Below are positions 41,450-50,838 of a stretch of DNA of 64,000 bases, in pieces. Source of the DNA: Qipengyuania oceanensis (GTDB taxonomy: Bacteria; Pseudomonadota; Alphaproteobacteria; Sphingomonadales; Sphingomonadaceae). The DNA lies in the NCBI RefSeq assembly GCF_009827535.1, contig NZ_WTYN01000001.1, forward strand, positions 1,860,001-1,924,000, read 5' to 3'. Under the pieces are notes generated by a model. That model worked only from the letters and a program-made list of their open reading frames with translations, did not search any database and had not been told where the DNA came from. The position numbers and the translations under genes are program-made. Position 1 is the stretch's first letter, and the number at the start of each line of letters is the position of its first letter.

Positions 41450-42766
41450 ATGACAACCGCCCAACCTCTTCGCATTGCCATCGCCGGCCTCGGCACCGTC
41501 GGCGCAGGCGTCATCCGCCTTCTCGAAGCCAACGCTTCGCTCATCGCGGCGCGTGCCGGTCGCCCGATCACCGTGGTCGCCGTGAGTGCGCGTGACCGGG
41601 GCAAGGATCGCGGCATCGACCTGGCGCCCTATGCTTGGGAAGACGACATGGCCGCGCTCGCCGGGCGCGGCGAAGTCGATGTCGTGGTCGAGCTCGTCGG
41701 CGGTTCCGACGGCAAGGCGCTCGAACTGGCGCGCGCGGCCCTCGAGGCTGGCAAGCCGCTGGTGACCGCCAACAAGGCGATGATCGCCCATCACGGCATC
41801 GAGCTGGCCGAGATCGCCGCGAGCCATGATGTCCCGCTCAAGTTCGAAGCGGCGGTCGCGGGCGGCATTCCCGTGGTCAAGGGCCTGCGCGAAGGGGCAG
41901 CCGCCAATGCGATCGAGCGGGTTTACGGCATCCTCAACGGCACCTGCAATTACATCCTCTCGACCATGGAGGATACCGGCGCGGACTTCGCCGCGACGCT
42001 CGGCGAGGCGCAGGCCAAGGGCTATGCCGAGGCCGACCCGACGTTCGATATCGAGGGCGTGGACGCTGCCCACAAGCTGGCGATCCTCGCCGCCATCGCA
42101 TTCGGCAGCCGGATCGATTTCGCGGCGGTGCGCTGTACTGGTATCTCGCGGGTTCGGGCTGCCGACATCGCCCAGGCGGCCACTCTCGGCTATGTAGTCC
42201 GACTGGTCGGGATCGCCGATCTCGATCCGGTCGAGGGCGCAGAGCCACGCCTGCTCCAGCGTGTGCGCCCATGCCTCGTCCCCCTGACCCATCCACTCGC
42301 CGCGGTCGACGGACCGACCAACGCGGTCGTCGCGGAAGGCGACTATTCGGGGCGCCTGCTGTTCCAGGGCGCAGGCGCGGGCGACAAGCCGACTGCCAGC
42401 GCCGTCGTCGCGGACCTCATCGATGTCGCGCGCGGCGACACGGCGCCGCCCTTTTCGGTCCCGGTCGACCAGTTGCGCACGCTCGCCCCTGCGGACCTCG
42501 GCCAGCGAACCGGCAAGACCTACTTGCGCTTCAGCGTAGCCGACCGACCGGGCGTGCTTGCGGAAATCACCGCGGCCATGCGCGATGCCAATGTCTCGAT
42601 CGAAAGCCTCATCCAGCAGGGCAACGACGACGACAGCGACGAGGTGCTGATCGCGATGGTGACCCACGACGGCCAGGAAAAATGCGTCACCGAGGCGCTC
42701 GAACTGCTCGCCGGGTCGGAGAGTCTGACGGCGCCGCCGCTGGTCATGCCGATCATTTCGGACTGA
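41450..42766 (+). CDS. hom: Homoserine dehydrogenase
   Basis: 438 residues. It reduces aspartate semialdehyde to homoserine on the way to threonine and methionine. The NAD(P) loop IAGLGTVGAGVIRLLEANA is near the N-terminus; TANKAMIAHHG near residue 105, GGIPVVKGLREG, RVYGILNGTCNYILS and GYAEADPTFDIEGVDAAHKLAIL near residue 190 are the catalytic blocks. The C-terminal ACT domain (about 355-430, FSVADRPGVLAEI) implies feedback control, probably by threonine. It converges on the gene at 42774 with only seven bases between. Confidence 0.96.
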   Translation: MTTAQPLRIAIAGLGTVGAGVIRLLEANASLIAARAGRPITVVAVSARDRGKDRGIDLAPYAWEDDMAALAGRGEVDVVVELVGGSDGKALELARAALEAGKPLVTANKAMIAHHGIELAEIAASHDVPLKFEAAVAGGIPVVKGLREGAAANAIERVYGILNGTCNYILSTMEDTGADFAATLGEAQAKGYAEADPTFDIEGVDAAHKLAILAAIAFGSRIDFAAVRCTGISRVRAADIAQAATLGYVVRLVGIADLDPVEGAEPRLLQRVRPCLVPLTHPLAAVDGPTNAVVAEGDYSGRLLFQGAGAGDKPTASAVVADLIDVARGDTAPPFSVPVDQLRTLAPADLGQRTGKTYLRFSVADRPGVLAEITAAMRDANVSIESLIQQGNDDDSDEVLIAMVTHDGQEKCVTEALELLAGSESLTAPPLVMPIISD

Positions 42767-42773
42767 GGCCGGC

Positions 42774-43307
42774 TTACTCCTCGCGCTCGTCCGCGTCGGT
42801 CGCTCCGCTGGTTTTCGGCGCGAGACCCTGGCCGACCCGGTCCGCCTCGGATCCCTCGGGCGTCTCGGGAAGCGCATCGAAGTCGATCATGTAGGCAGGT
42901 GGTGCGGGGCAAGGGGGTATCAGGCAAAGCCCGGACACGGTCGCCGGCCCGCGAAAGATGCCCGGTCCAGCGACGTCGACGGGCGCGGGATTGTCCTTGT
43001 TCATGGTCTCGCGGGCGTAGCGGTCCTGCGCGTCCTCCTCGCTCGCGATGCGGTATTGCTGCTGGTCGGTGACCCTGCGGCATACGATGATCTCGCCGGA
43101 CACGATGGCGGCTTCCTGTTCTGCCGAACAATCTTCCATCGGCGGCGGCGGACCATAGGCATCGCGCGACCTTGCGGTCGCCGAATCGATGTCCTGCGCC
43201 GCGAGCGGAGCGGAGGCCAGAGCCAGTGAAGCGATCAGGAGTACTTCCGCTGCTCGTCTCGACAATGTCACGCTCCCTGGTCTAAGCGACCGCGCGACAA
43301 AGCCCAT
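42774..43307 (-). CDS. Exported hypothetical protein
   Basis: 177 residues from the ATG at 43307. Alternatives are a GTG at 43271 or a TTG at 43265; the TTG has AGGGAG at good spacing and gives a cleaner signal peptide (RRAAEVLLIASLALASAPLAAQ). The mature chain contains EIIVCRRVTDQQQYRI near residue 74, with two Cys before it and two more in GLCLIPPCPAPP. The motif IVCRR is one I associate with small exported proteins of Sphingomonadales. Function unknown. It is divergent from glpX, 17 bases apart. Confidence 0.65.
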   Translation of the reverse strand: MGFVARSLRPGSVTLSRRAAEVLLIASLALASAPLAAQDIDSATARSRDAYGPPPPMEDCSAEQEAAIVSGEIIVCRRVTDQQQYRIASEEDAQDRYARETMNKDNPAPVDVAGPGIFRGPATVSGLCLIPPCPAPPAYMIDFDALPETPEGSEADRVGQGLAPKTSGATDADEREE

Positions 43308-43324
43308 CGAGGACTGAATTCCCT

Positions 43325-44305
43325 ATGAACGCCACGCCTACTTCCGCATCCAAGGTACTCGACCGCGTCCTCGTCCTCGAAATGGTCCGCGTGACCGAGG
43401 CTGCCGCGATCGCCGCGTCCGAACTGGTCGGTCGCGGAGACGAAAAGGCCGCCGATGCGGCCGCGGTCGAAGCGATGCGCAAGGCTTTCGACGAGCTCTA
43501 CATCGATGGCACGGTGGTGATCGGCGAGGGTGAACGCGACGAGGCGCCGATGCTCTACATCGGTGAAAAGGTCGGCGGCGCGCCGGGCAAGGGCCCGAAG
43601 ATCGACATCGCGCTCGACCCGCTCGAAGGCACCACGATCACTGCCAAGGCCGGCCCGAACTCGCTCGCGGTGCTGGCAGCCGCGGAGGAAGGCTGCCTGC
43701 TCAATGCGCCCGACGTCTACATGGACAAGATCGCAGTCGGACCCGGCTATCCCGAAGGCGTCATCGACCTCGCTAAGTCGCCGACCGAGAACGTGAAGGC
43801 GGTCGCCGCGGCGAAGGGGGTCGAACCGAGCCAGATCATCGTCTGCGTGCTCGACCGGCCGCGCCATGCCGAACTCATCGCCGAATTGCGTGCGCTGGGA
43901 TGCGGGGTCGTGCTGATCGGCGACGGCGACGTCGCGGGCGTGATCGCGACCACCGACGAGGATACGACGATCGACATGTACATGGGCCAGGGCGGCGCGC
44001 CGGAAGGCGTGCTGGCGGCCGCAGCACTGCGCTGCGTCGGCGGCCAGTTCAACGGCCGGCTGGTCTTCCGCAACGAGGACGAGCGCGCCCGCGCCCGCAA
44101 GTGGGGTATCGAGGACCTCGACCGGATCTACAAGCTGACCGACCTCGCCCGCGGCGATTGCATCTTTGCCGCGACCGGCGTCACCTCGGGCTCGCTGCTC
44201 GACGGGGTCAAGCGCCGCCGCAACGGCATCATGACGACCGAAAGCGTGGTCATGCGTGCCTCGTCGGGCACGGTGCGCTGGATCAGGGGCGAACACCGGC
44301 TCTAG
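43325..44305 (+). CDS. glpX: Class II fructose-1,6-bisphosphatase
   Basis: 326 residues. Dephosphorylates fructose-1,6-bisphosphate in gluconeogenesis. The GlpX motifs are clear: VTEAAAIAASELVGRGDEK near residue 22, GEGERDEAPMLYIGE near residue 68, the metal core LDPLEGTT near residue 97, AAGVGTG-type VYMDKIAVG, and YMGQGGAPEGVLAAAAL near residue 219. With gpmA it forms part of the gluconeogenic set in this window. Followed by a stem-loop. Confidence 0.96.
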   Translation: MNATPTSASKVLDRVLVLEMVRVTEAAAIAASELVGRGDEKAADAAAVEAMRKAFDELYIDGTVVIGEGERDEAPMLYIGEKVGGAPGKGPKIDIALDPLEGTTITAKAGPNSLAVLAAAEEGCLLNAPDVYMDKIAVGPGYPEGVIDLAKSPTENVKAVAAAKGVEPSQIIVCVLDRPRHAELIAELRALGCGVVLIGDGDVAGVIATTDEDTTIDMYMGQGGAPEGVLAAAALRCVGGQFNGRLVFRNEDERARARKWGIEDLDRIYKLTDLARGDCIFAATGVTSGSLLDGVKRRRNGIMTTESVVMRASSGTVRWIRGEHRL

Positions 44306-44322
44306 TGCCGGTTTCCGGCACT
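44304..44322 (+). terminator. Stem-loop at the glpX stop (possible terminator)
   Basis: AGTGCCGG at 44304-44311 and CCGGCACT at 44315-44322 form a perfect eight-base stem with a TTT loop, starting inside the glpX TAG. No T-run follows, so termination by the simple mechanism is doubtful; it may protect the mRNA end. Confidence 0.35.
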
Positions 44323-44427
44323 GGAAGTCCCGGGAAATCTGCGCGGCCCATGTTGCCAGCGCGCGCCATCTTTCCCTAGAGCATCGCCGAGCGATTCTCG
44401 GCCACATCGCCCATCGGGAGCATTGAG

Positions 44428-45363
44428 ATGAAGATCATGTCCGGCAACGCCAACCTGCCGCTGGCGCGTGCCATTGCAGGGTATCTCGAGCTGCCGCTGA
44501 CCGATGCGAGCGTGCGGCGCTTCGCCGACGAGGAAATCTTCGTCGAGATCCACGAGAACGTGCGCGGCGAGGACGTCTTCGTGCTGCAGTCGACGAGCTA
44601 TCCAGCCAACGACAATTTGATGGAACTGCTGATCTGCATCGACGCGCTGCGGCGCGCTTCGGCCAAGCGGATCACCGCCGTCGTTCCCTATTTCGGCTAC
44701 GCGAGGCAGGACCGCAAACCGGGCCCGCGCACGCCGATCTCGGCCAAGCTCGTTGCCAACCTCGTGACCGAAGCCGGTGCCGACCGGGTGCTGTCGGTCG
44801 ATCTCCACGCGGGGCAGATCCAGGGTTTCTTCGATATCCCGACCGACAACCTGTTCGCGGCACCGGTGATGGCGGCCGACATCCAGGCGCGTTACGGCGA
44901 TCGCGACCTGATGGTCGTCAGCCCCGATGTCGGCGGCGTGGTGCGTGCCCGCGCACTCGCGAAGCGGCTCGACAATGCCCCGCTGGCGATCGTCGACAAG
45001 CGGCGCGACCGGCCGGGCGAATCCGAAGTCATGAACATCATCGGCGACGTCTCGGGCCGCCACTGCATCCTGATCGACGACATCATCGATTCCGGCGGCA
45101 CGCTGTGCAACGCGGCGCAGGCTCTGCTCGACGATGGCGCGAAGTCGGTCGCCGCCTACATCACCCATGGCGTGTTGTCGGGCGGCGCGGTGGCCCGGGT
45201 CGATTCCTCCGCTCTCGAGGAACTGGTCATCACGGACACCATCAATCCGACCGATTCGACCAAGGATTCCAAGAAGATCCGCATCCTGACGATCGCGCCG
45301 CTGATCGGTGAGGCCGTGCGCCGTATCGCGGACGAAAGCTCGGTCTCGAGCCTGTTCGACTGA
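44428..45363 (+). CDS. prs: Ribose-phosphate pyrophosphokinase
   Basis: 311 residues. Makes PRPP from ribose-5-phosphate and ATP for purine, pyrimidine, His and Trp synthesis; it also supplies Apt (26359). The start [20 protein letters not shown] is typical. Key blocks: [21 protein letters not shown] near residue 90, the PRPP loop [19 protein letters not shown] near residue 213, and [18 protein letters not shown] near residue 126. It is followed ten bases later by the end of a convergent AraC gene. Confidence 0.97.
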   Translation: MKIMSGNANLPLARAIAGYLELPLTDASVRRFADEEIFVEIHENVRGEDVFVLQSTSYPANDNLMELLICIDALRRASAKRITAVVPYFGYARQDRKPGPRTPISAKLVANLVTEAGADRVLSVDLHAGQIQGFFDIPTDNLFAAPVMAADIQARYGDRDLMVVSPDVGGVVRARALAKRLDNAPLAIVDKRRDRPGESEVMNIIGDVSGRHCILIDDIIDSGGTLCNAAQALLDDGAKSVAAYITHGVLSGGAVARVDSSALEELVITDTINPTDSTKDSKKIRILTIAPLIGEAVRRIADESSVSSLFD

Positions 45364-45373
45364 AAGCCCGCCG

Positions 45374-46339
45374 TCAGGCGGAGTGCCGCTGTTCCGGCTC
45401 CGCTTCCGGGTTACGCCACGGACCGGGTTCGAACGGTCCCAGTTTGTTCAGCACATCGAGCCGGCGGCGTTGTCGCGCCTCGATCGCGATCCGCAGGAAG
45501 GGGTGCGCGCCACCCTTCAGTTCGCCGGGTGACATGCCGAAGAAAGCGCGCACTTCGCGGATGAGATGCGACTGGTCGAAATAGCGCAGCGCGATGTCAT
45601 CGTCGTCCTCGGTTCGGGCCACGCCGAGCAGCGCAGCCCCCGCGTCCATCACCCGCGCCCTTCGCAGTGCCTGCTTGGGCGTCATGCCGAAGCCGCGTCT
45701 TATGTTGCGTTCGACGGTTCGCTTCGAGACGCCGTGCCGCAATGCGAATTCCGAGATGGCGAAGTCGGGGTTCATGAAACTCTGGGTTTCGAAGTCGGTC
45801 ACGAGCGGATCGATGCCCTGCGCGCCAGCGACCAGCGGTCGCATGAAATGCTGTTCGAGCGCACGCAGTCGCTGTTCGAAATCGTCCCGTGGATCGACCA
45901 GCGCGGCGATGTTACGACCGAACAGCTCCTCGCAGTCGATGACGCGGTCCTTGATCGATGATTGGTCCGGCAGGTCCAGAACGCTCGAAGCGCCGGCATG
46001 GAACTGCAGCTTGATGACGGTGTAGCGTCCCGCGATCTCCACCGGCATGCGATAGGTATGCGGTCCGAAATAGAGCGCGCGGCCGTCGGGACCCGGATCC
46101 CAGGTCTGCGTTCCGTCGGCGGTATGCAACGTCCAGGGATCGCCATAGATGATCATGATGCTGGCATGGTCGCTGAACCTGCCGCACCGCACGCGTTCGC
46201 CCGGCGGGATCGTTCCCTCGGCGATGCTCATCCAGTAGAACCAGGGGCGCAGGTCCTCCGCCGGAGCCCGCGAAACGGCCAATGGCGCGCCGGCGCGGGT
46301 CGCACCCGTGCGTGACTCGATTCTTGCGGCCCCGTTCAT
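45374..46339 (-). CDS. AraC-family transcriptional regulator
   Basis: 321 residues from the ATG at 46339; the longer open frame lies inside the upstream AraC gene in another frame and is rejected. The N-terminal part has a sensor-like beta-rich region (ALYFGPHTYRMPVEIAGRYT near residue 95). The C-terminal HTH domain begins around HGVSKRTVERNIRRGFGMTPKQALRR near residue 215 and includes RYFDQSHLIREVRAFFGMSP near residue 265, the second helix pair typical of AraC. The ligand and targets are unknown. It is downstream of another AraC gene (46387) and closely related to it. Confidence 0.88.
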   Translation of the reverse strand: MNGAARIESRTGATRAGAPLAVSRAPAEDLRPWFYWMSIAEGTIPPGERVRCGRFSDHASIMIIYGDPWTLHTADGTQTWDPGPDGRALYFGPHTYRMPVEIAGRYTVIKLQFHAGASSVLDLPDQSSIKDRVIDCEELFGRNIAALVDPRDDFEQRLRALEQHFMRPLVAGAQGIDPLVTDFETQSFMNPDFAISEFALRHGVSKRTVERNIRRGFGMTPKQALRRARVMDAGAALLGVARTEDDDDIALRYFDQSHLIREVRAFFGMSPGELKGGAHPFLRIAIEARQRRRLDVLNKLGPFEPGPWRNPEAEPEQRHSA

Positions 46340-46386
46340 CGGTCGGGCTTGTGCAACCGGGAAACTGCGAATGCAACTGCAGCCGG

Positions 46387-47337
46387 TCAGGCCTGCCAGG
46401 GCCGTTTCTGGGAGGGGTCGAGCCGCCCGAGAAGCTCCAGCCGTCTTGCCTGGCGCACTTCCAGGGCCAGCGTCATCAGCGGTTGTTGCTTGGCCGCAAA
46501 TTGCGCCGGTGTCATCTTGAAGAAAGTCGTGAAATCGCGCGACAGGTGGGACTGGTCGAAATAGCGCAGCGCGATTTCTTCGGTCTCCCCCTCGTCCGCC
46601 ACGCCGCACAGCGCCGCGGCCATGTCGAGGACGCGGGCCCGGCGCAGGACCTTCTTCGGGGCCATGCCGAAATCGCGCTTTACGATACGCTCGACGGTCT
46701 TTTGCGCGATACCATGCTCCTCGGCGAAATCGCAGATCCGCATGTTGGGATCGGCCAGCGCGGCCATGTCGAAGGCTACGGTCAGAGTGTCCGGCTTGCG
46801 GGCACCCTTGTGAACGATGTACTCGCGCATGATCTGCTCGACCTCGAGCAGCCAATCTGCCGGATCGTCGAGCTTCTCGAAGCGGGCATACAAGCGCTCG
46901 GTATCGTATCCGAATGCCGAATAGGGGATGATCCGGTCGACGGTCGCTCCGAGCGGGAAATTGCCGAAAGCATGGGTCGCGCCGGGATTCAGAACCACCG
47001 TCAGCGTCCTGAAGCTGCCGGTCATGCCCACTTCCATGCGCTTCGACTGCGGGCCGAAGAAAAGCGCTTCGCGTTGGTATGTCTTCCGCCCGTCCGCCGA
47101 AACCGCGTACCAGTTTCCCTCGAAGAGCATGCGCATCGCCGGGGCGTCGAACAGGAAGCCGCAATCCATGCCGCTCGATTCATCGGCCAGCCGCACGTCG
47201 GTCGTGAACACGCGCGCCACCCACGGCTTCAGATCTTCGGTGGGAGCCCGGTTCGCCGACAGGGGCAAGCCGTCGGGGGTCGATTCCAGCGAGGAACCAA
47301 CCGGCAGCGAGCCTGGACGAGGGCGATCGTCGAGCAT
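46387..47337 (-). CDS. AraC-family transcriptional regulator
   Basis: 316 residues. The same architecture as the gene at 45374: an N-terminal sensor (ALFFGPQSKRMEVGMTGSF near residue 91) and a C-terminal HTH with HGIAQKTVERIVKRDFGMAPKKVLRR and YFDQSHLSRDFTTFFKMTPAQFA. Shared stretches (FFGP, QKTVERI, FGM-PK-LRRARV, YFDQSHL) show the two are paralogues. It is divergent from the hisN-like gene with 123 bases between. Confidence 0.88.
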   Translation of the reverse strand: MLDDRPRPGSLPVGSSLESTPDGLPLSANRAPTEDLKPWVARVFTTDVRLADESSGMDCGFLFDAPAMRMLFEGNWYAVSADGRKTYQREALFFGPQSKRMEVGMTGSFRTLTVVLNPGATHAFGNFPLGATVDRIIPYSAFGYDTERLYARFEKLDDPADWLLEVEQIMREYIVHKGARKPDTLTVAFDMAALADPNMRICDFAEEHGIAQKTVERIVKRDFGMAPKKVLRRARVLDMAAALCGVADEGETEEIALRYFDQSHLSRDFTTFFKMTPAQFAAKQQPLMTLALEVRQARRLELLGRLDPSQKRPWQA

Positions 47338-47460
47338 GGTGTGGCGCTGCTAAGACGGCAGAGGCCTTGGTGAATAGTATAAATGCGTCGTTTACGACGC
47401 GCCGCGCAGGCGGCCGCAGTTGCGCTTGCCATGGCGAGGCCGGACCGCAATGTAGCGGCA

Positions 47461-48255
47461 ATGTCCGACGACGATATCGCTCTCGCCAATGCCCTGGCCG
47501 ATGCCGCCGGGTCGATCATCCGTCCGCTGTTCCGGGGCGATTTCGCGCAGGATCGCAAGGCCGATGCGTCACCGGTCACCGAAGCGGATCGCGCGGCGGA
47601 AGCCGCCATGCGCCGCATCATCGAGGAACGGCGTCCCGATGACGGCATCGTCGGCGAGGAATTCGGCTCGCGCAACGAAGGCGCAGGCCGCCAGTGGGTG
47701 CTCGATCCGATCGACGGGACGATCAGCTTCATGGCGGGCCGGCCCATCTTCGGAACGCTGATCGCGCTCGTCCAGGATGGCTGGCCGGTGCTTGGCGTGA
47801 TCGACCAGCCGGTCGCCGGCGAGCGCTGGGTCGGCCGGATCGGCGGGCCGACGCTGTTCAACGGCAAGCCCGCTTCGACCCGTCGGTGCCGGGAACTGAA
47901 CGAAGCGGTGCTCGCGACCAGCAGCCCGCATTATTTCTCGGCCGAGGATGCGGACCCCTATATGCAGCTCGCCCAGGCGGTGGGCGGCAACAAGCGGCAG
48001 GGGACGATCATCTATGGCGGCGATTGCTACAATTACGGCCTGCTGGCTTCCGGCCATCTCGACGTCGTGTGCGAAAGCGGGCTCAAGCTCTACGATTATG
48101 CCGCGCTGGTCCCGGTCGTGGAAGGGGCTGGCGGCACCATGTCCGACTGGCAGGGCAACCCGCTGGATGCCGATAGCGACGGGCGCGTGCTCGCGCTGGG
48201 GGAGCCTGCACGGCTCGACGACGTGCTCGAGGCGCTCGGCAGCATCCCCATCTAG
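47461..48255 (+). CDS. hisN: Histidinol-phosphatase (HisN, IMPase family)
   Basis: 264 residues from the ATG at 47461; an ATG 26 codons earlier would lie in the divergent promoter. The IMPase-family metal motifs are DGIVGEEFG near residue 60, DPIDGTISFMAGRPIFGTLIAL near residue 80, and YDYAALVPVVEGAGG near residue 215. The combination DGT-SF with GTLIALV is typical of HisN-type histidinol-phosphatases, which make histidinol; other IMPase functions cannot be fully excluded. Next is an SDR gene on the same strand, 64 bases on. Confidence 0.85.
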   Translation: MSDDDIALANALADAAGSIIRPLFRGDFAQDRKADASPVTEADRAAEAAMRRIIEERRPDDGIVGEEFGSRNEGAGRQWVLDPIDGTISFMAGRPIFGTLIALVQDGWPVLGVIDQPVAGERWVGRIGGPTLFNGKPASTRRCRELNEAVLATSSPHYFSAEDADPYMQLAQAVGGNKRQGTIIYGGDCYNYGLLASGHLDVVCESGLKLYDYAALVPVVEGAGGTMSDWQGNPLDADSDGRVLALGEPARLDDVLEALGSIPI

Positions 48256-48319
48256 GATCACGATCATGACGACGAGGACGGGCACGGGCACTGAGGCCGT
48301 GCTTCGCCGTTGAGCGGGC

Positions 48320-49090
48320 ATGAGTGCCACGCGATCCATCATCGTCACCGGGGCAGGCGCCGGCATCGGCCGCGCGTTGACGCTCCATTTCCACGGTCTC
48401 GGCTGGCGGGTTGCCGGTCTGGACAAGGACGAGGAGGCGCTCGACGAATTGCGCGCCGCGCTGCCAGAGCGCGCGCTGTTCCTCACCTGCGACGTCGGGA
48501 AGGAAAAGCAGGTCGAGAAGGCTTTTGCCGCGATTGCCGAATGGCTTGGCGATGCGCCGCTTGCCTGTCTCGTCAACAATGCCGCGATCGCCGATCCCTA
48601 TTGCGGGCCGATGGAAGACCTTTCTCTCTCCGACTGGAACGGCTGGATCGACGCGAGCCTGACGGCAGCCTTCCTGTGCAGCCGCGCGGCCGTCCCGCTG
48701 CTTCGCCGTAACGGGCAAGACCGGGTGGCGAGCATCGTCAACATCTCGTCCACGCGCGCGGTCATGAGCGAACCGGAGACATTCGCCTATGCGGCGAGCA
48801 AGGGCGGCATAGATGCGCTTACCCATTCGATGGCCGTGAGCCTCGGCCCGGCGATCCGAGTCAACGCCGTGCGCCCCGGATGGATCGAAACCCGCGACTG
48901 GCAGAAATCGTCGGAGCGCGAGGACGTGGAGCACCGGCCGCAGGACCGCGCCCAGCACCCCGTGGGCAGGGTCGGTCGCCCGCAGGACATCGCCGAGGCG
49001 GTCGAGTATCTCGCCAGCGCGCATTTCGTGACAGGACAGCATCTCGATGTCGACGGTGGCATGACGGTGAAGATGATCTACGAAGATTGA
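48320..49090 (+). CDS. SDR-family NAD(P)-dependent oxidoreductase
   Basis: 256 residues. Classical SDR: TGAGAGIGRALTLHF near residue 10 (nucleotide loop), NNAAIADPY near residue 92, catalytic Ser in NISSTRAV near residue 137, and YAASKGGIDAL with Tyr and Lys near residue 156. GQHLDVDGGMTVKM is the usual C-terminus. The substrate is unknown. About 150 bases follow before rpmI. Confidence 0.9.
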   Translation: MSATRSIIVTGAGAGIGRALTLHFHGLGWRVAGLDKDEEALDELRAALPERALFLTCDVGKEKQVEKAFAAIAEWLGDAPLACLVNNAAIADPYCGPMEDLSLSDWNGWIDASLTAAFLCSRAAVPLLRRNGQDRVASIVNISSTRAVMSEPETFAYAASKGGIDALTHSMAVSLGPAIRVNAVRPGWIETRDWQKSSEREDVEHRPQDRAQHPVGRVGRPQDIAEAVEYLASAHFVTGQHLDVDGGMTVKMIYED

Positions 49091-49121
49091 CTTCCGCCCA
49101 GCCCGGGCACGACCGGAAGGC

Positions 49122-49149
49122 TTGCATTTTCGTCGCAAGGCGCTATTTC
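49122..49149 (+). promoter_or_regulatory. Possible promoter of rpmI-rplT
   Basis: TTGCAT at 49122-49127 and TATTTC at 49144-49149, 16 bases apart, match the general -35/-10 pattern in a stretch otherwise poor in AT. It is about 90 bases before rpmI. Weak evidence. Confidence 0.3.
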
Positions 49150-49183
49150 GCGCGCCTTCACTGACACGTGATTCATCCGCCTG

Positions 49184-49205
49184 CCTGGCTGTAAGGGCTG
49201 CCAGG
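49184..49205 (+). promoter_or_regulatory. Leader hairpin before rpmI (possible L20 autoregulation)
   Basis: CCTGGC at 49184-49189 pairs with GCCAGG at 49200-49205 around a ten-base loop, 34 bases before the rpmI ATG. In many bacteria ribosomal protein L20 represses its operon by binding the leader. The hairpin is seen; that role is inference. Confidence 0.3.
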
Positions 49206-49239
49206 GCCGGTCGGACGTGTCTCTGCAAAGGAGATGAAA

Positions 49240-49443
49240 ATGCCCAAGCTGAAGACCAAGAGCGGTGTGAAGAAACGCTTCAAGTTCACCGCTACCGGCA
49301 AGGTCAAGCATGGTGTCGCCGGAAAGCGCCACCGCCTGATCAGCCATAATGCGAAGTATATCCGCCAGAACCGCGGGACCGATGTGCTGGCCAAGGCCGA
49401 CGTCGATCACGTGAAGCAGTGGGCTCCCTACGGGCTCAAGTAA
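49240..49443 (+). CDS. rpmI: 50S ribosomal protein L35
   Basis: 67 residues from the ATG at 49240, which gives the usual [14 protein letters not shown] start; an ATG two codons earlier is rejected because AAAGGAG fits the later one. Conserved: [19 protein letters not shown] near residue 16. Basic throughout. It precedes rplT by 46 bases. infC, which often precedes rpmI, is absent. Confidence 0.97.
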   Translation: MPKLKTKSGVKKRFKFTATGKVKHGVAGKRHRLISHNAKYIRQNRGTDVLAKADVDHVKQWAPYGLK

Positions 49444-49489
49444 TTCGACGACCGGCCTCGTGCCGGCTCTCGCATAAAGGATATACGAA

Positions 49490-49849
49490 ATGCCTCGCAT
49501 CAAACGTGGCGTCACCACGCGCCAGAAGCACAAGCGGCTCCTCGAACAGGCCAAGGGCTATCGCGGTCGTCGCAAGAACACCATTCGCGTCGCGCGCCAG
49601 GCCGTCGAGAAGGCCGGCCAGTACGCCTATCGCGACCGCAAGGTAAAGAAGCGCAATTTCCGCGCTCTCTGGATCCAGCGCATCAACGCCGCGGTCCGCG
49701 CCGAAGGCCTGACCTATTCGCAGTTCATGCATGGCGTGAAGCTCGCCGGTATCGAACTCGACCGGAAGGTCATGGCAGACCTCGCCATGAACGAGGGCGC
49801 GGCCTTCAAGAGCGTGATCGAGCAGGCCAAGAAGGCACTGCCCGCATAA
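49490..49849 (+). CDS. rplT: 50S ribosomal protein L20
   Basis: 119 residues, full length. Binds 23S rRNA early in assembly. [16 protein letters not shown] at the N-terminus, [21 protein letters not shown] and [21 protein letters not shown] are the conserved blocks. A terminator follows at once, so the pheST genes downstream are not simply read from this operon. Confidence 0.97.
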   Translation: MPRIKRGVTTRQKHKRLLEQAKGYRGRRKNTIRVARQAVEKAGQYAYRDRKVKKRNFRALWIQRINAAVRAEGLTYSQFMHGVKLAGIELDRKVMADLAMNEGAAFKSVIEQAKKALPA

Positions 49850-49874
49850 GCGCAATGATCTTTCGAGATCGATG

Positions 49875-49905
49875 GGGCGGCTCCTTCGCGGGGGCCGCCC
49901 TTTTC
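49875..49905 (+). terminator. Terminator of rpmI-rplT
   Basis: GGGCGGC at 49875-49881 pairs with GCCGCCC at 49894-49900; the 12-base loop is followed by TTTTCATTTT. It starts 26 bases after the rplT stop. Confidence 0.85.
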
Positions 49906-49968
49906 ATTTTCGGCAGGTACGCTAAACGGTTGCCCTAGTCGAAATACGACAAGCCCTCGGGGACGCAA

Positions 49969-50838
49969 TTGGCCGCCACGTGCGACATCACGGTCCGGTT
50001 TCACGAACCGCCAGCCGATCTGGCGCCCTTTTTCACGACCTTCTACCGTGCGGATTTTCATGTCCCGGACGGGCCGGTCAGCGATGCGCTGCAGCCCGAA
50101 TGGGGCGGGGTCCGAATGTTTTCCGGTACTCCGCCAAGGGCCAGCATCGGCGATTGCGCGGTCATCAGCTCCGATATCCAGGCACAGGGGCCCACGACCC
50201 AGCCGATCGTCTTCGAGATGGCGAATTGTTCGCTGTGGGGCTTCGGCCTGCTGCCGCTGGGCTGGGCGACCTTCATGGGCGTCCCGGCACATGACTATGC
50301 CAACCGCATCTTCGACGGACGCACGGAACCCGCCTTCGCCCGGTTCGCACCGCTGGCCGACCGACTGACTGCCGACATCGCTCGCCAGGACGCGGAATAC
50401 CGGGCCATCGTCGACTTCTTTCGGAGCGAGATCGAATGCCACACGGCCGATCGCGACCGGATCCTGTCGATCCACCAGATGCTGCTCGATCCGGACGTCA
50501 CCGACGTCGCCTCTATGGCAGTCAGTGCCGGCCTCAGCCAGCGCACGCTCGAGCGGGTCAGCCTGCGCGCTTTCGGATTTCCGCCGAAGCAATTGCTGCG
50601 CCGCCAGCGTTTCATGCGCAGCCTTGCGCAGTTCATGATCGATCCGTCGAAGGGCTGGCTCAACGCGATGGACGAAACCTATTTCGACCAGAGCCAGTTC
50701 GTGCGCGATTGCCACGACTTTCTCGGCATGGCGCCGTCCGAATACGCAGCGATGAATCACCCGGTCATGTCGGCTTTCATGCGCGAGCGGATGAAGGCGC
50801 TGGGCAGCCCCGTGCAGACGCTCGACCAGCCTGGATGA
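49969..50838 (+). CDS. AraC-family transcriptional regulator
   Basis: 289 residues, with a TTG start at 49969 (no better start upstream). The N-terminal part resembles the DUF6597-type region of sphingomonad AraC proteins. The C-terminal HTH has AGLSQRTLERVSLRAFGFPPKQLLRRQRFMRS near residue 185 and YFDQSQFVRDCHDFLGMAPSEYAAM near residue 235. Its stop overlaps the next AraC gene as ATGA, and the two are clearly paralogous. Targets unknown. Confidence 0.85.
   Translation: MAATCDITVRFHEPPADLAPFFTTFYRADFHVPDGPVSDALQPEWGGVRMFSGTPPRASIGDCAVISSDIQAQGPTTQPIVFEMANCSLWGFGLLPLGWATFMGVPAHDYANRIFDGRTEPAFARFAPLADRLTADIARQDAEYRAIVDFFRSEIECHTADRDRILSIHQMLLDPDVTDVASMAVSAGLSQRTLERVSLRAFGFPPKQLLRRQRFMRSLAQFMIDPSKGWLNAMDETYFDQSQFVRDCHDFLGMAPSEYAAMNHPVMSAFMRERMKALGSPVQTLDQPG

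Noticed and set aside
40436-42877. 813-residue open frame antisense to hom and the exported protein
   Set aside because: Spans three real genes and an intergenic region on the opposite strand; a codon-bias artefact.
45374-47164. 596-residue double AraC fusion
   Set aside because: The first half is another frame of the upstream AraC gene. The ATG at 46339 gives a normal AraC length.
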